Below, in pieces: positions 12,449 through 25,649 of a stretch of 64,000 bases of DNA. The DNA is from Phialocephala subalpina (taxonomy: Eukaryota > Ascomycota > Leotiomycetes > Helotiales > Mollisiaceae), in NCBI GenBank assembly GCA_900073065.1, contig FJOG01000031.1:281329-345328 (forward strand). The letters are read 5' to 3'. Numbering within the stretch: the stretch's first letter is position 1; each line of letters opens with the position of its first letter. A program made the translations under genes and the position numbers. The notes under the pieces are model-generated. The model was not told the origin of the DNA and did not search any database. It saw only the letters and a program-made list of their open reading frames with translations.

Positions 12449-15400
12449 TTAGCACTTCTTTCTTTATAGTAAAAACTAAGGCTAGTTTTTTAGAGAAATA
12501 AACGCAATTATCCTCTATTTTTACCGTATACTATTGATACGTAAGATTTGTTGATATTCTAGTAATTACTTAAAATATTAAGCTAAAAGAGGGGGAAATC
12601 CCCTATTTCTAGCCTTATCGGTTAAGTAGTTATAACTCCAAAACACAACGCGTAAATCACTTTTCTACTTTTCTCTATTTCTCTCTCTACTTCTCTCCGC
12701 TCTACTCCACTACTCCATTATCCTTTCCTCTTTTAACCCATCCTTCCATTCTCACCGTAAGGCAATTAATATCCAAGAACTTCTCCAGAGCCTTATTAAG
12801 TATTAACTTCGTTATAATATCGACTATATTATCTTACCCATTAATCCACCGAATCTCTTGCAACTCTTTACGCTCATACGATTAACGTAGAGCCATAATA
12901 TCGATCATTAGACGCTTCTCTTTAGTAGTGCTTAGCTTGACTAAGCACTCGTACAAAAAATAAGAGTCGGTATATACGATAATAAGAATAGTGGGAAATC
13001 CAAATTGTTCCGTGATCATATTAATAGTAGTACCAATAGTAATAGCCATGTCTACTCCTCTTACTATACTATATATCTCAGAGGTTAATACGCTCCTAAT
13101 TACGCGTTTACTCTTTATCGAGCTCTAATGGATAAAATTACCTTTAAATTCGAATTCTTTACCGTCCAATCGAATCGATTTATTCGTAAAAACGATTCCA
13201 TATCCAATTTAAAAGCTAAAATCTTTATTGTTTACGAATAATCTATCGACGAAAACGAATAATTTAACTACAAATAATTAAAGAAAGATATACGTAATAC
13301 TTCTATTCATATTATCGATTTGCTATTTAAATCTTTTATTAAGAGTAGCGACTTCGTCCTTAGTCGGGTCTTAGTACTAAGCAGCAACGGATAAATCAAA
13401 GACCGCCTCCGATTGGCAAATAATAGTAATGTATACTCCTCTAATGCGCTATTCTCTATAGTCGGCCTAAAAATTAGCAAATTTAATATTAACCAACTTA
13501 AGCTTCTTGCCTTACTCCTTCTATCTTAACTCGATCGTACTTCCGTATTGGGACAAAATATATCCATTGAAGATTAATAGCGTATTCGGTATTAAAGCTT
13601 CCTTGAGTTTAACCAAAAATTTAACCTTCTTAAGCTCGTCTTCCTCAAGGGCAAAGAATGATCCGTTTGCCAAAATGAGAGTATTATTTGTTTACATGCC
13701 AACAACGCCGAACACGTCCTTCGTAATTATAATTAAAAAGCAAGGGTCGTATATCGATATAATTATAAACAGCTTCTCCTTATAGTACTTATAATACGTA
13801 GCCTACCAATGGGTTCCGACTTCCGCAATACTATATAATGGCTTTAAGATGACCATGACAATATCGGGTGGATATAAATGACGTGTCTCCTTTGGTAATC
13901 GTACTAATATAAATCGTTAGAAGTTTATCGCAAATTGAGTGTAGGCTTAAGTAATATCTCGAAATTATAATCCGATCTTCTTACTTAGAAGTTGAATTAA
14001 AGTAAGCGCCAATACTATAATAACTCGCTGATTAACTCGTTAAATTATCGGAGATTATATAAAAATCATTTGCTTTCCTTTATCGTTATAGCCTTGAATT
14101 ACGAGTTTTAATTTCTCGTATAGACTATTCGTAACTTTGCTTTTAATTTCGTTAACTAGTCTCGAATTAAAGATACGAACTCTAATATGCTTAATATAAT
14201 CGAACTTCGTAAAATTAAATACTCCTTCGGTAATAAGACTATTTATTTTTTTCTTTTGAGAAACTTTAAATAGATATCCGAGAGTAGTAATTATATTTTT
14301 TCGACGTAATTTTAAAGTTAACTCCATATTAGACTTCTTTTTACTTATTATGAAAACTATAAATAATATGCCTCCTTTTTTAATAGTAGCCGTAAATACG
14401 TTATTAAAGTCCTCGCTATCTTTATCTTCAGCGTAATACTATTAGACTTTATTTCGTGATCCTTTAAATTTATCGCGATTACGGCGCTGGATTGTTTTGT
14501 TTTACTCGATCGGCTCTTTATAGTTTAAATTTTCCCTATTTAAATCGTTCGACAAAAAAACTCGAGAAGTCGAATCGTCGAAAATTAACTACTTATTATC
14601 GTCTTTATAGTATAGTTTAACTATTATTGATCGGAAGTTTATCGGTCCGTAGAGTATATCGATAATGCAAATCTCATTGTTCGTATCCAATAATTTGTAT
14701 AAACCACTCTATCCTCCCTTCTCGCGCCAAACGCGTACGTTAAACATAATTAATAGTCTTAAAGTAATCGTAGTATTCGGCCCATTTCTTATAATTAGCG
14801 CGTCCGCAATTTGTCGTTTAATGTAAAGGCGTCGAACTTCTTTAATAATTGCGCGGATTACTTCAACTCTCTTAATAACTAATAGTAATAATGCATTTTC
14901 ATTAATTATTCTAAAATAAGCCCTAAAAACTAATAAAGTTGGTATAAATCCATTAAATCCGACTAAATCGTTAACGGCCTTAACTATTATCTACAAAACC
15001 ATATCCTTTTTAATTTGTTTACGAATTAACTCGTCGCGAATAATCTCGTAAATTCGTCGTAATAAAGTATAATATCTCTCCACTTTTCCTACGCTATTAT
15101 AAACTTTAATAGGGATTTTTTTAATCTCGATTACTATGGATTTAACGTGTTATCGGAACTCTATTAATGAAAAGTTCTTTTTAGCGTCGTGTACAATATA
15201 ATTAAATGGTTTTTGATATGTATTAATTTAGTATATACGTAGAGTATTTTATACTTTTCTCGCAAACATGTCCTTAAGAAATCGGGTTACTTGAAATGCC
15301 GTAGACGAGTTTACTACCTATAAGACTAACTTACCGTCCAAGTATAAAACGTCGATAATAATTAAGTAGTTAAATTCGTGGTTATTTTGTAAAGTAAACT

Positions 15401-18400
15401 TAAATTTTCCCGGAGATTTACTATGCATTTGGCAATAGTGGCAATACTTAGTGAAGTACTTAATATACTTGGCGTTTACCTTATAATTAGCGCGCTAAAA
15501 GACTCTTAATAATCGTCGAATTAATAGATAACCAAAACGTCGATATAATTGGCGTAATTCAACTTTAATGAGATGACTCCAAACTATACTTTGTTCGTAC
15601 TAATGTAATAATATCTACGAGTGGCCCTATTTACGTACGACCGGAATAATCTTATTTCCTTAAATCAAAATATTCTCTAAGTTATCGAGCCTTATACCCA
15701 TTTTATCTATGTTTTAAATGCAAAATAAAAAAGGCGTATTTATAAGGATAATATAAAAGATAATAACTTTTAGTAGAATATCGACTCGAATTATTCTTTG
15801 AAATATAATAGTGCCTTTACTAAATTTGATCTTATAAGCGCTAGTTATAATAATATTTAACTATACGCTAACGTCGATCTTTCGCAGAGCCATGAATTGT
15901 GATTAGTCAGCAGTTGATACTCCAACGACTCTACTATCGGGCATAATTCCTTAGAAAACTTCTAATGAGTATCGATCCTCGAACGTAAAAACTAAATATT
16001 AATCCGACTCGAGTACTAATTATTAGAACAGCGTTAAAGTATAGAAAATATCCTCTCTCGTAATTATATAGCGGACAAATTAATTATTAAGGATAGCAAT
16101 AGTTTGCGTACCATTAATTTCTCTAAGTTCCGTAACGTAATTATTATATCCATCCTCCATTTCCATATTCATAAGTAGTTAGTCTAACTCTATTTGTCTC
16201 TCATCTTCCAAACCCTTTACACCCTCACATTAAGTAAAAAAACTCTAATAATACGCAAGTATAATATCGTAATCCACTTTGTACTGAGATCATTATCGAA
16301 ATCGATCGTAGGCTTAACGTCGCTCTTCTATCGAGTGTTTTATTAACTAGTACCCCGGCTTATTACAAATGTAGCACTTCTTTTAATATAAAGCCGAACC
16401 TCTTTAATATCCACGTCTTTCTCGATATCCACCGCGAGAGCCTCCTCTACCTCGTTATCCTCCTCTGCCTTATCCTCCTCTGTCTCTGCCACTTCGTCTA
16501 TATATTCGGTCAGTCTATAGTTGCTCCGAGTCGTCGTCGTTACCGCTCTCTTAGTATTTACTAGTATTATCCAAGTTATATTGTTGTATCTCTCGTAAGC
16601 GTATCGCAATACCAACTGCCGATCGTAGCTCGGCGTAAACACCCTCGAACGTAATAGTAGGCTTATAAAGTACTAAATTGCACTCCTCAACTCCGCGGCA
16701 AGCGCTAATAACTTAATCTCGGAGATTATACTCCTTCTAATACTCGCCGAATAAGCCCATTTAAATCTTTTGGAGTTCATCAAAGAGTATTTAAAAACAC
16801 TCCAACTTAGTCTTTAACGAGTTACTTTCAACGATTCGTAGTAACGTAGTCTCTCTCTACATCGATATATACAATTATCGATTCTTTTTAGTCTCGAAGT
16901 ATTTTCGAATTATATTTATCATTAGTTCGAAGCCGAGATTTCTTCTTACAATATAGTTATAATAGTAAATACTCGCGCGGCTCTTTAATATAATAAAAAA
17001 CGCCTTATTAAATTAGTCCTCTAGTAATCCGACTTTATTATAATAATTATAAAAAACTTATAATTTACTATCGAGGAAATCGTATAACTCTCCATCGTAT
17101 CTCTTATCCTCGAAGTAAACCTTCATCAAATCTATAATCAACTTAATCGTCGAACTCGATCGGCCCGATTATTGATCCGAGTAAAAGTTTTCGTGTAAGA
17201 GATTACCGATTAGTAGGACATTATTTATTCTACTTTACTAGGGTTATATTTAATCCTATTACTATCTCTCTTAAAATTGAATATTCGTACCCGTTAATGT
17301 TTCGATAGTAGTAAATATAATTAGGTCTTTAATAATTGAGTTCGTCGCGTCTTATTTAGTGGTTGCTTATTATTCTAATTATTGTTAAAGTGTCTACTAT
17401 AATACAAATAGTTGATTTAAAGTAATTAAAAGCAACGGTTAATTTTATCGTAAGTAAAAACTACCGCGATTTCTCAATTAATCGTTAATCTCTTACGTAG
17501 TCCACTCATAGAATTCCTCTAAATTAATAACTCGAACAAAATTCTCAATAATCAACGCCCCATCTCTTAGTACCTAGTATCTATATATACGCAGGAAATT
17601 GCGCAAACGACGAATGAGATCAAGGTCGACCAAACGAAAGATCTCCATTATCCATCCTATAAAATCTTCCTTAAAAGCTTCCTATAGGTTATAGTCTATA
17701 TATCCTTCTCTCTTATAGATATTAAAACGACGCATAATAAATCCGTTAATAGTCTCCTCGTTTTAATCGTCTTCATTCGTAGAATTAAATCGTTTTCCCT
17801 ATTTGTCCTTATCGTAAAGGAAATCCTTCTTCGATACGTCCGCCATCTTAAAATATAATTTAATATTAATTAAAAAGAGGTTTAATTGTGATTCGATTAA
17901 ATATTATTACATTTAATATTAAATAACGAAAGTTGCGCAAAGTGTCTTATCGTAAGCGCAAAGTATCTAATCGTAAATACTTTATCGAAAAAACTATCGA
18001 AAGTCATTTATCGAGGGTAAACTATCGAAAATCGTACTCGAAATCTTATCGGAGATATAATCGTAAATATAAATTATTGCTATTCGAGTAGAAATTTGCG
18101 CTTTTTTAGTTAATAGAGACGAGAACTCAATTAAGAGGTTGCCGCTTCGAGGCTGTAAAATGGTGTCGTTCTTAACGTTGATTTTAAGTAGCGCTCTAAA
18201 CTGCTTATCCCAAGTCTTCGTAAACGTTCGTTGTTCTACGTAATAAACGCAAACTTAATTAAATAGCACAAAGTTGAGACTCCTCTCGCGCTTCCTTTTC
18301 AAGTCCTTTAATAATCGCAACGTTTTTAGCACGTTCTTTTAAAAAGCCTCCAAAATCGTATTAATTATCCTGAGCGCGTAACTACTTCTTTTGCGTCGCA

Positions 18401-18460
18401 ATTAACCTTTTTTAATATAAACCTAATTACTCCGTAATTAATTAAACAACCACTAATCAA

Positions 18461-18668
18461 TATTAATATTACCAAGGATACTTAATCACATACGAGTAAA
18501 TTAGAAACGTAATACAATAAAACTATACTATTATATTCCGTTGAATTATAGATGATCAGAAGTAAAAGCGCAAAATTAGAGAGTTATATCCTCCAACTTT
18601 GCGCGTTCCCACGCTAGTCCTAGTGCAGCCTAGCGTCGCACGTGATCACGTGCTTACTCTTATACCCA
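18461..18668 (-). repeat. Right (5') LTR of copia element
   Basis: Partner of 12239-12448. It carries an intact 16-bp palindrome GCACGTGATCACGTGC, changed by one transition in the left copy. Its plus-strand start TA in place of TG is itself a RIP-type change. Confidence 0.85.
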
Positions 18669-18670
18669 CA

Positions 18671-18795
18671 TATTTTAATTTTATTTTTGGATTAAATAAA
18701 ATTTAATATAATTTATATTTCGTAAATATATTTTATTTTATTTTTGGATTAAATAAAGTTTAATATAATTTATATTTCGTAAATAGATTTTATTT
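18671..18795. repeat. Two-copy tandem repeat, 59-bp period
   Basis: The block around ATTTTTGGATTAAATAAA recurs 59 bases later with very few differences, in AT-rich flank directly after the copia target duplication and shortly before the assembly gap. Confidence 0.6.
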
Positions 18796-18861
18796 TATAA
18801 ATTTTATCGAAAGTAATTATTTTAATAAAATTATTTTCCTTTTATTTAATAATATATTTTT

Positions 18862-19490
18862 NNNNNNNNNNNNNNNNNNNNNNNNNNNNNNNNNNNNNNN
18901 NNNNNNNNNNNNNNNNNNNNNNNNNNNNNNNNNNNNNNNNNNNNNNNNNNNNNNNNNNNNNNNNNNNNNNNNNNNNNNNNNNNNNNNNNNNNNNNNNNNN
19001 NNNNNNNNNNNNNNNNNNNNNNNNNNNNNNNNNNNNNNNNNNNNNNNNNNNNNNNNNNNNNNNNNNNNNNNNNNNNNNNNNNNNNNNNNNNNNNNNNNNN
19101 NNNNNNNNNNNNNNNNNNNNNNNNNNNNNNNNNNNNNNNNNNNNNNNNNNNNNNNNNNNNNNNNNNNNNNNNNNNNNNNNNNNNNNNNNNNNNNNNNNNN
19201 NNNNNNNNNNNNNNNNNNNNNNNNNNNNNNNNNNNNNNNNNNNNNNNNNNNNNNNNNNNNNNNNNNNNNNNNNNNNNNNNNNNNNNNNNNNNNNNNNNNN
19301 NNNNNNNNNNNNNNNNNNNNNNNNNNNNNNNNNNNNNNNNNNNNNNNNNNNNNNNNNNNNNNNNNNNNNNNNNNNNNNNNNNNNNNNNNNNNNNNNNNNN
19401 NNNNNNNNNNNNNNNNNNNNNNNNNNNNNNNNNNNNNNNNNNNNNNNNNNNNNNNNNNNNNNNNNNNNNNNNNNNNNNNNNNNNNNNNNN
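18862..19490. other. Assembly gap (629 N)
   Basis: Run of N. AT-rich repeats on both sides suggest a repeat-induced scaffold gap whose true size may differ. Confidence 0.99.
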
Positions 19491-21340
19491 TAAAATTTAA
19501 AATATTATTATTTTGGTTTTTCGTTTCAATTTAAAATCAATTTCGTTTATAAGAATATAATTCTTCGAATTATATTTTTATATTCAAAATATAAACGAAT
19601 TACCAAAGGTATTAATTATTTCTTTATTTAATATTTTATTATAATTATTTATATTAAAATTATAATTATATTTCTAATTATAATTTTAAATATAAATATT
19701 AAGAAAATTATATAATTCCAAAATATATAATAAAATTAATTAAATATAATTAATATTTTTATTTTTTAAATAATTTAAATTAATAGAAATTATATAATTA
19801 ATTAATTTTTATAAATATTAAAATTAAAAAATTATTAGAAATTATACAAAAATATATTTATATTAAAAAGTTAAAAGTATTTATAAAATCAAAAATAAAT
19901 CCTTATAATATAAAAATTATTCTTAAGAATAAAATTAATTTAATATATATAATATAAATTTTAATTTTTAATTTTTAAAATCGAAATTCGAAATAATTTT
20001 TAATTTCTTATTTATTCGAACTTTTTTTTGCTTTAATTATATAATTTTCAATAAATAAAAATTTGAATCCTTTTTTATTTTATATTATATTAAATGAAAA
20101 AATTTAATTTTTTTATAAAAAATAAATCCTTTTTATATATTAAAAAATATATAATTAATATAAATAAATTCTTTAAAAAATTTATATAATTTTATTATAT
20201 TAATCTTTTCATATTTTAAATTCGATTTAAATTATAAAAAAAAGAAAAATTAATTATATATTATAGTGGGGCGATTTATTCTACTTCAAAAATCCTTATT
20301 TGTAATAGTAATTTCGGAGGTTTGTACTAGCCACGTGCCCTCCAGTATATAAGGAGCTTTCCGCTCTCTGAGAAACAATAATAACCTTCTTGCCACTCCA
20401 TTTTGTTGGCCCTACTACGTATGACGAATAACTATGAGAGCGAAGTCAAGTATTTGCCATTGCTTATGAGTTTACTACAATCATGCAAGATTGGGTAGTT
20501 TTCCTCTAAGAGAGCCATTGCCTTTTCACAATATAAATATATATAAATATATTTTTAATTTTATTTTTAAGAATATTTTTTATTCGTAAAATTTTTCCCT
20601 TTTATATAAATTTTTTAACTTTATAATATAAAAGTTTTTTTTATATAATCGAGTAAATTTTAATTCGATTTAATTTGCTTATTTATAAGAATATTAAAAT
20701 TATCGCTTATATAAATCAATTAATTACGTAATTATTATTAATTCAAATTATTTAAAAAGTATATATATAAATAATATTTATTTAATTCCATTATATATTT
20801 CGGAATTATATAATTTGCTTAATATTTATATTTAAAATTATAAATAGAAATATAATTTTAATTTTAATAGAAATAATTATAATAGAATATCGAATTAAAA
20901 AGCAATTAACGCCTTTGATAATTTATTTTTTAATTTCTTTAATATTTATTTTAAAAATTATAATTAATTCTTAAAATAAATTTTATTAAATAATAATTTT
21001 CTTTTATTTATTATTCGATAAAATTTACCAAATTATTTCTTTTATAATTTAAAAAAAATTAAAAAGAAATTATAAAATATAAATTATATTAAAAATATTA
21101 TTTTTCAATTATAATTTTATTCAAAAATATTTATTTTTCTTTTTAAAATTTAATAATAAACTTTCTTTTAATTTCTTTTTATTATTAATAATTAATAAAA
21201 ATTATATTTTATAATAAAAATTTGGAATTTATTATAAATAATATTTTAATATTATTAAATAAATATTCTTATAAAAATAAATCAAATTTATTTATATATT
21301 ATAATAACCAAAGAAAATAATATTAATAATCGATTTAACG
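19491..21340. repeat. AT-rich, RIP-degraded block
   Basis: Nearly pure A/T with residual CpG, as before the copia element. It is interrupted at 20271-20524 by an island of ordinary composition. No gene readable. Confidence 0.75.
20271..20524. other. Normal-composition island in AT-rich DNA, possible solo LTR
   Basis: About 250 bp with ordinary base mix. It includes a TATATAAGG box at about 20355 followed by a non-coding segment with no ORF. Size and a TATA box fit a solo LTR, but no matching partner or clear TG...CA ends with target duplication were found. Confidence 0.25.
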
Positions 21341-21439
21341 CAATGTAATATAACTCGAGTTTACTTACAATTTATAATAGCCAAAGAAAGTAGCGAGCTA
21401 TTGAATCGATAGAGAGATCTGCCCATCTCAGGCTTGGGT

Positions 21440-22053
21440 ATACTTACGGGCGTATACCAGTAGTTCATCTCTAAGGTTTCTACGAACAACATTTTGATGC
21501 CCGTTTCGAAGCCGCCTTCAATTGCTCAGGCTAATGGTGTGCCACGACCAATGTCTCTAGCTTCAATGTCAGCTGCGTTCTTCAACAGAAGTGACATTAC
21601 TGCCCTTTGTCCATTCCGCGCCACCCAGTGTAACGCCGTCGCTCTTATCTTGTCCTGGTCGTTGATGTTGGCCTTCTCGAGCAGCACTTTCGCTACCACC
21701 CTATGACCTATCTCCGCGGCGTACAACAGTGGCGTCCGACCGAAACTATCTTGCGCCTCGATGTCGACTTTGCCCACCTCGAGTAGTAGCTTGACAACTG
21801 CCTCATCGCCCTTCTCCGCAGCGGAGAACAGTAGCTTCTTACTAATGTCGTCCTTTGAATTAACTTGGGTTTTTTTCTTGAGCAGTAGCTCGAACACCTT
21901 CTTATCTTCATTACAAGCGGCATAAGATAATGGCGTCCCTCCAATCTTATCTTCCGAGTTCACTCTGGCCCCCGCCTTAATGAGCAGCTCGACGACGGCC
22001 ACGTTCCCATCCCAAACAGCATACGTTAATGGCGTCCGACCATATTTATCCAC
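21440..22053 (-). pseudogene. Broken ankyrin-repeat gene fragment
   Basis: The minus-strand frame encodes about five consecutive ankyrin repeats (GRTPLTYAVWDGN, GGTPLSYAACNED, GRTPLLYAAEIGH, ATALHWVARNGQ and others). The frame ends at TGA 21526-21528, where LA-stop-AIEGGF suggests a former Trp codon, then stays open to about 21440. Upstream, the expected preceding residues (KVNS) are in another frame, so the 5' end is frameshifted and lost. In fungi such runs often close STAND/NLR-like proteins, but no NACHT or NB-ARC part is visible, so the parent protein is unknown. Confidence 0.75.
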
Positions 22054-22738
22054 GAGTTAACTTTGGCTTTCTTCCTCCCCAGCTTTACATTGAACATATT
22101 TCTGGTAGCGGGACTCTTAGCAGCTCTGCCGACAGCAAACTTGCCAGCACTGCCAGAACTAGCCCTGCATCGGAATCCGCTCATCCAACGGAACCCCAAC
22201 TCTGCCTACAATACAATAGGATGGGAATCGATTGAAAGTCTGCCTTCCGAAAGAGTCTCTAAAATACCTTGCCCGACAGGTTTGTGGACGACAGGTTTTT
22301 GTGGTGGGGATTACTGTAACCTTACAACGAGGCTTCAGAGGAATTTTAAGAAGGGGTCGCGCACTTTTTCTTTCGCTGCGCCCACCTAGATTTCAACATA
22401 TTAACAGACATTAATTCTCTCAATTCGCAGCCTCTGAGCAACATAATGCACACCTGGCGGTAAAGAACTTGGCATTCTAGAGACCGAGGCCCCCTTTTTT
22501 GCAGCAGAAGTCCGCCCTCAAGTCGCGGACTCTGCACCAGCGCAGCAACAATTTCATACTCCCAGTACCCGTGGCGCAGCGGTAATAACGTCTAGATAGA
22601 GAGATCTTATTTCCTTTTGTGTTATGGAGGTTTCGTTGGCAAGCAAAACAAGAAGTTGCAAACTACAGAGGAGAACCAGAGGAGAACCCAAAGGAGGGAA
22701 GATTACAACTTATTATAACAATAGTTGCAAACCGCATA
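22054..22738. other. Gene-free stretch with short direct repeats
   Basis: Contains a doubled AGAGGAGAACC unit near 22670, and AGTTGCAAAC twice about 70 bp apart. TGGCGCAGCGG at 22572 matches a tRNA A-box consensus, but no B box or cloverleaf follows. No gene called. Confidence 0.3.
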
Positions 22739-23473
22739 CTAAAAATCGCTAAAGTTCTGATAAGACTCTAGCGTCTCGTTTAACACAGCAATGAGGTCAT
22801 TAAAAGCCATGTCGCTACTACTCTTAAAAAGGTTAATAAACTCGCCACAGTCGAGCAATTAAAACATATTAGCGCATATAGCTTTAATAATAATATTTTT
22901 TAGCTTGTCTTTATTCCTAATAATATTCTCATAAATAATCTTAGTGCTCTTTGCAAAAGTATCGTTATTCTACCGATTTTTGATAATATCTTTATACTTG
23001 CATGTAACTAGATTCTTAAGCGATAGTATATCGTACTTATCGCCGAGAATGTAAACCTTTGCGTTCGTAACAAGAGGTCCCCGTATAACATCGAGGGGGA
23101 GGGAAGTTGGGATAGAAGCGTTACTTGGTTAAGTCTTTGCATCTACGGATCTAGATGTGACGAGGGGAGGTTAATCTATTATTATATCCTTAAAGTCGAC
23201 CTTATCGATACCACGATCCTTATTATAGCGAGTTTTATATAGAAAGTCGATTATCTTAGCAATTATAGATGGGTTGTCTTCTTTAAGATTGATTTTCCCG
23301 TCCGCAGCTTCTTAGATAGAGTCAACTTGCGTTTATATCCCGGACGTTGGGGCTAGAAGACCTTCTAATCGCCGTTTATTATCGCGGCGAGCGGCTCGGA
23401 CTAGAAGCAAACGATGGCGCGGTGAACTTTGAAAACTCTGCCCCCTGCATTCGATCCTCAAATCCGAGTACAT
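22739..23473 (-). pseudogene. RIP-degraded BTB/POZ-domain gene
   Basis: Read on the minus strand, the pieces fall in the order of a fungal BTB protein: MYSDLRIECRGQSF, then after a +1 shift KVHRAIVC and SEPLAA, then INLKEDNPSIIAKIIDFLY, then VYILGDKYDILSLKNL, and a helical tail to TAG at 22739. Stops occur where Trp or Gln would be expected. Two frameshifts, or one plus a lost intron, separate the parts. The pattern of a YSDL start, VHRAIVC, EDNP.II..IDFLY and a KYDI turn is diagnostic of fungal BTB domains. It is clearly dead. Such proteins usually act as adaptors or of unknown role. Confidence 0.7.
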
Positions 23474-24203
23474 TTCTGATCGATATAGCCTAAGTAGAGG
23501 TCAGTAATAAGTCTATCTCCCCCACATTAACCACTAACATTTCGTGGGCAGGTCATCCCTTTGCCGTGGTCCTTGCCACTTCCTCAGTAACAAAGTTTGG
23601 AAAGTCACGGATAATGGGAGATGGGTGGAACGGTCGATTGTGGTGGTCTTCTTTAGCTATCATCAACCTCACTCCCAGATAATCACTAGTTTAACACTAC
23701 GTTAACTGGTTACCATAATGCAACAGCTAGTCATGGGGCGAAGGAATTGTCGATTTTGTGGTCCATAATTTGATCCAACCGATGCAGGCATTCGATGGTA
23801 GTAATGGTGCTTTTTAATTATAAAAACCTTCATTTTAGAACATTTCCCATCCAGTACTATGTTTAAGCAACGCACATGCCTCGTTTTATGCTTTGTCAAT
23901 TACTAGCCTAATTTAACGAGGTGTGATATCTTTGAGAGAGAGAGTCACGCTAGTCAAAACAGAGATGAATGTTTTATTGCTATCTTTTAGTGTGCTCCCT
24001 TTTGAGCCGGCTTTGCAATAGCACCATGTATACTAACTAATGAGTTGAAGCAGTTACCTTATTGAATCTAGTGCCAATCCTATATTGTATTAATACTTAT
24101 CATATCGGTCTCCCACGAATAGCATCCGAGCTCTCCCTTCTAGAACATCTAATGCTCTGGCCCTCCGCGGTATACTAATAAGTCTCTTTGTTCTAGCTGT
24201 CAA
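23474..24203. other. Gene-free stretch
   Basis: No ORF with family features. Might contain remnants of the missing 5' part of the MFS pseudogene that follows, but none could be read. Confidence 0.3.
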
Positions 24204-25649
24204 ATGACTTTTTCAGGACTAAATACGAGCAGCTTGACGAGCAGTACCTGCCTGCTCCTTGCAAGCTCCATCGCAGATATTATTGGCGCCAGGCGCATCA
24301 ATCTGGCAGGCTGCTTGCTTACCGGAGGCTTTATCATAACATGCGGTCTTGCTCGGACGGGTATTGAGTTTATTATGTTTCGTGCGATGCAGGGCATTGC
24401 TCTTTTACTCTGTCTGCCCACATCTATTGCTATTGTTGCAAATGTGGCTCCCAGTGGCCGGAAACGTAACATTGGCTTCTCGTATCTGGGCTTCGTCCAG
24501 CCGATCGGCTTTTCCCTAGGCCTAGTACTCGAAGGTATCATCCTAGACACAATGGGCTGGCGTTTCTTATACTACCTGAGTGGCGGTCTCTCTCTGGCTC
24601 TCTTCACAATCAGTTTATGGGCTTTGCCGCGCGATGCTGTGATCGATGGATCTGGGCTCGCTAAACTCAAAAGGGAGATCGACTGGGTTGGGGCATTAAT
24701 GGCATCGACATGCCTGGCGCTCTTCTCTTACATCCTTGCGTTAGTCTCTCTATGTTTCATTATATACCCAAGTCGCCTTATTGTACTCACCATTATGCAG
24801 GACACTAACGGGTGCCATATCTAATATCCGCCAACCTGCAAATATTGCCCTACTACTACTCAGTATTATTATCATCCCAGCTTTCATATTTTTGGAAGCT
24901 CGCCGTGGACGCTTGAACCTCCCAGCCATTATCCCAGACTCGCTATAGAAAAATACAGCCTTTAAGAGCGTTTGCCTCACAGTCCTGTTCTCGAATGCTG
25001 TCGCGAACTCAATGGAAGTCTTCTGTTCGCTCTTATATGTCCCACTCCCATTCGCCTCTCTTCCCCTGAAACCTTCAAATTATAACAACTACCCTATAGC
25101 TTCCAAGGAGTCCAACACACATCTGCCATTAGAGCATCTTTGCGCATTTTGCCCTCTCTATTGGTCGGTTTTCTCATTCAACTTACTACCGGCCTCTTTA
25201 TCTACCGCACAAGCCCATACCACCTCGTTCTACTCGCTCTTCTCCTCAGCGCCGGCTCCCCACTCCTCATGGCGCTCATCTCAGCATATTGGCCTTACTG
25301 GTACGCAACCTTCCCAGCGCAGCTCCTCTCGCTGCTGTCTTGCGACATTCTATTCACCATTGGTCTATTGGCTGTATCGGAGGGATTTCTAGTGCCCACG
25401 CAAGCGCTTGCCGGTGCCGTGTTCAGTACCGTCGCGCAGTTTGGAATAAGTCTTGGACTGACGTTACTAGCGGTGGTTGCTGCTTCGGTGACAAAGAGCG
25501 AAAGAGATCAAGGGAAAGGAAGAGAGGAGGAGCTGTTAGATGGATATCGAGCTAGCTTCTGGACGGTATTCGTGTCGATGGCACTTGCGTGCTTAATAGG
25601 GGCCTTTGGGCTGAGGCGGATAGGGAAAGTCGGAGTGAAAAGAGACTAA
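24204..25649 (+). pseudogene. Broken MFS multidrug-type transporter (DHA2-like)
   Basis: Frame 24204-24739 encodes membrane helices of a 14-TM drug-proton antiporter (SIADIIGARR, FRAMQGIA, GWRFLYYLSGG). A GTTAGT...GCAG intron at 24740-24800 joins to TLTGAISNIRQPANIALLLL. At 24946-24948 a TAG sits where family members have Trp before KN.AF, the commonest RIP change. Further on, the reading moves by frame between LLYVPLP and the segment QHTSAIRASLRILPSLLVGF, which then runs intact to 25649. The first helices are also missing. Three defects make it a pseudogene, although the last 170 codons look undamaged. Confidence 0.75.

Larger units (their letters stand above)
12239..18668 (-). mobile_element. 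Complete but RIP-inactivated Ty1/copia LTR retrotransposon
   Basis: A 6430-bp element bounded by about 210-bp direct LTRs and a TATTT target duplication, transcribed on the minus strand. A polypurine tract (read on minus as AAAGAAAGAAG) abuts the left, i.e. 3', LTR at about 12455-12465. Gag would start near 17846. A degenerate CCHC zinc knuckle (KCYICNKPG, with the His and last Cys lost) lies near 16340-16390. An RNase H segment with VYTDS, KEKRLMIDIMALR and ELQEIRWING reads at about 12780-12990, the usual 3' position in copia elements. All frames are full of stops, many of the TGG-to-TAG/TGA and CAA-to-TAA kind expected of RIP. No long ORF survives, so it is inactive. Confidence 0.85.

Noticed and set aside
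13507..14327. 90-codon ORFs inside the AT-rich retroelement
   Set aside because: Fragments of the RIP-damaged copia reading frames or their antisense; not genes.
22572..22582. tRNA A-box-like TGGCGCAGCGG
   Set aside because: No B box at the right distance and no cloverleaf; too weak for a tRNA or SINE call.
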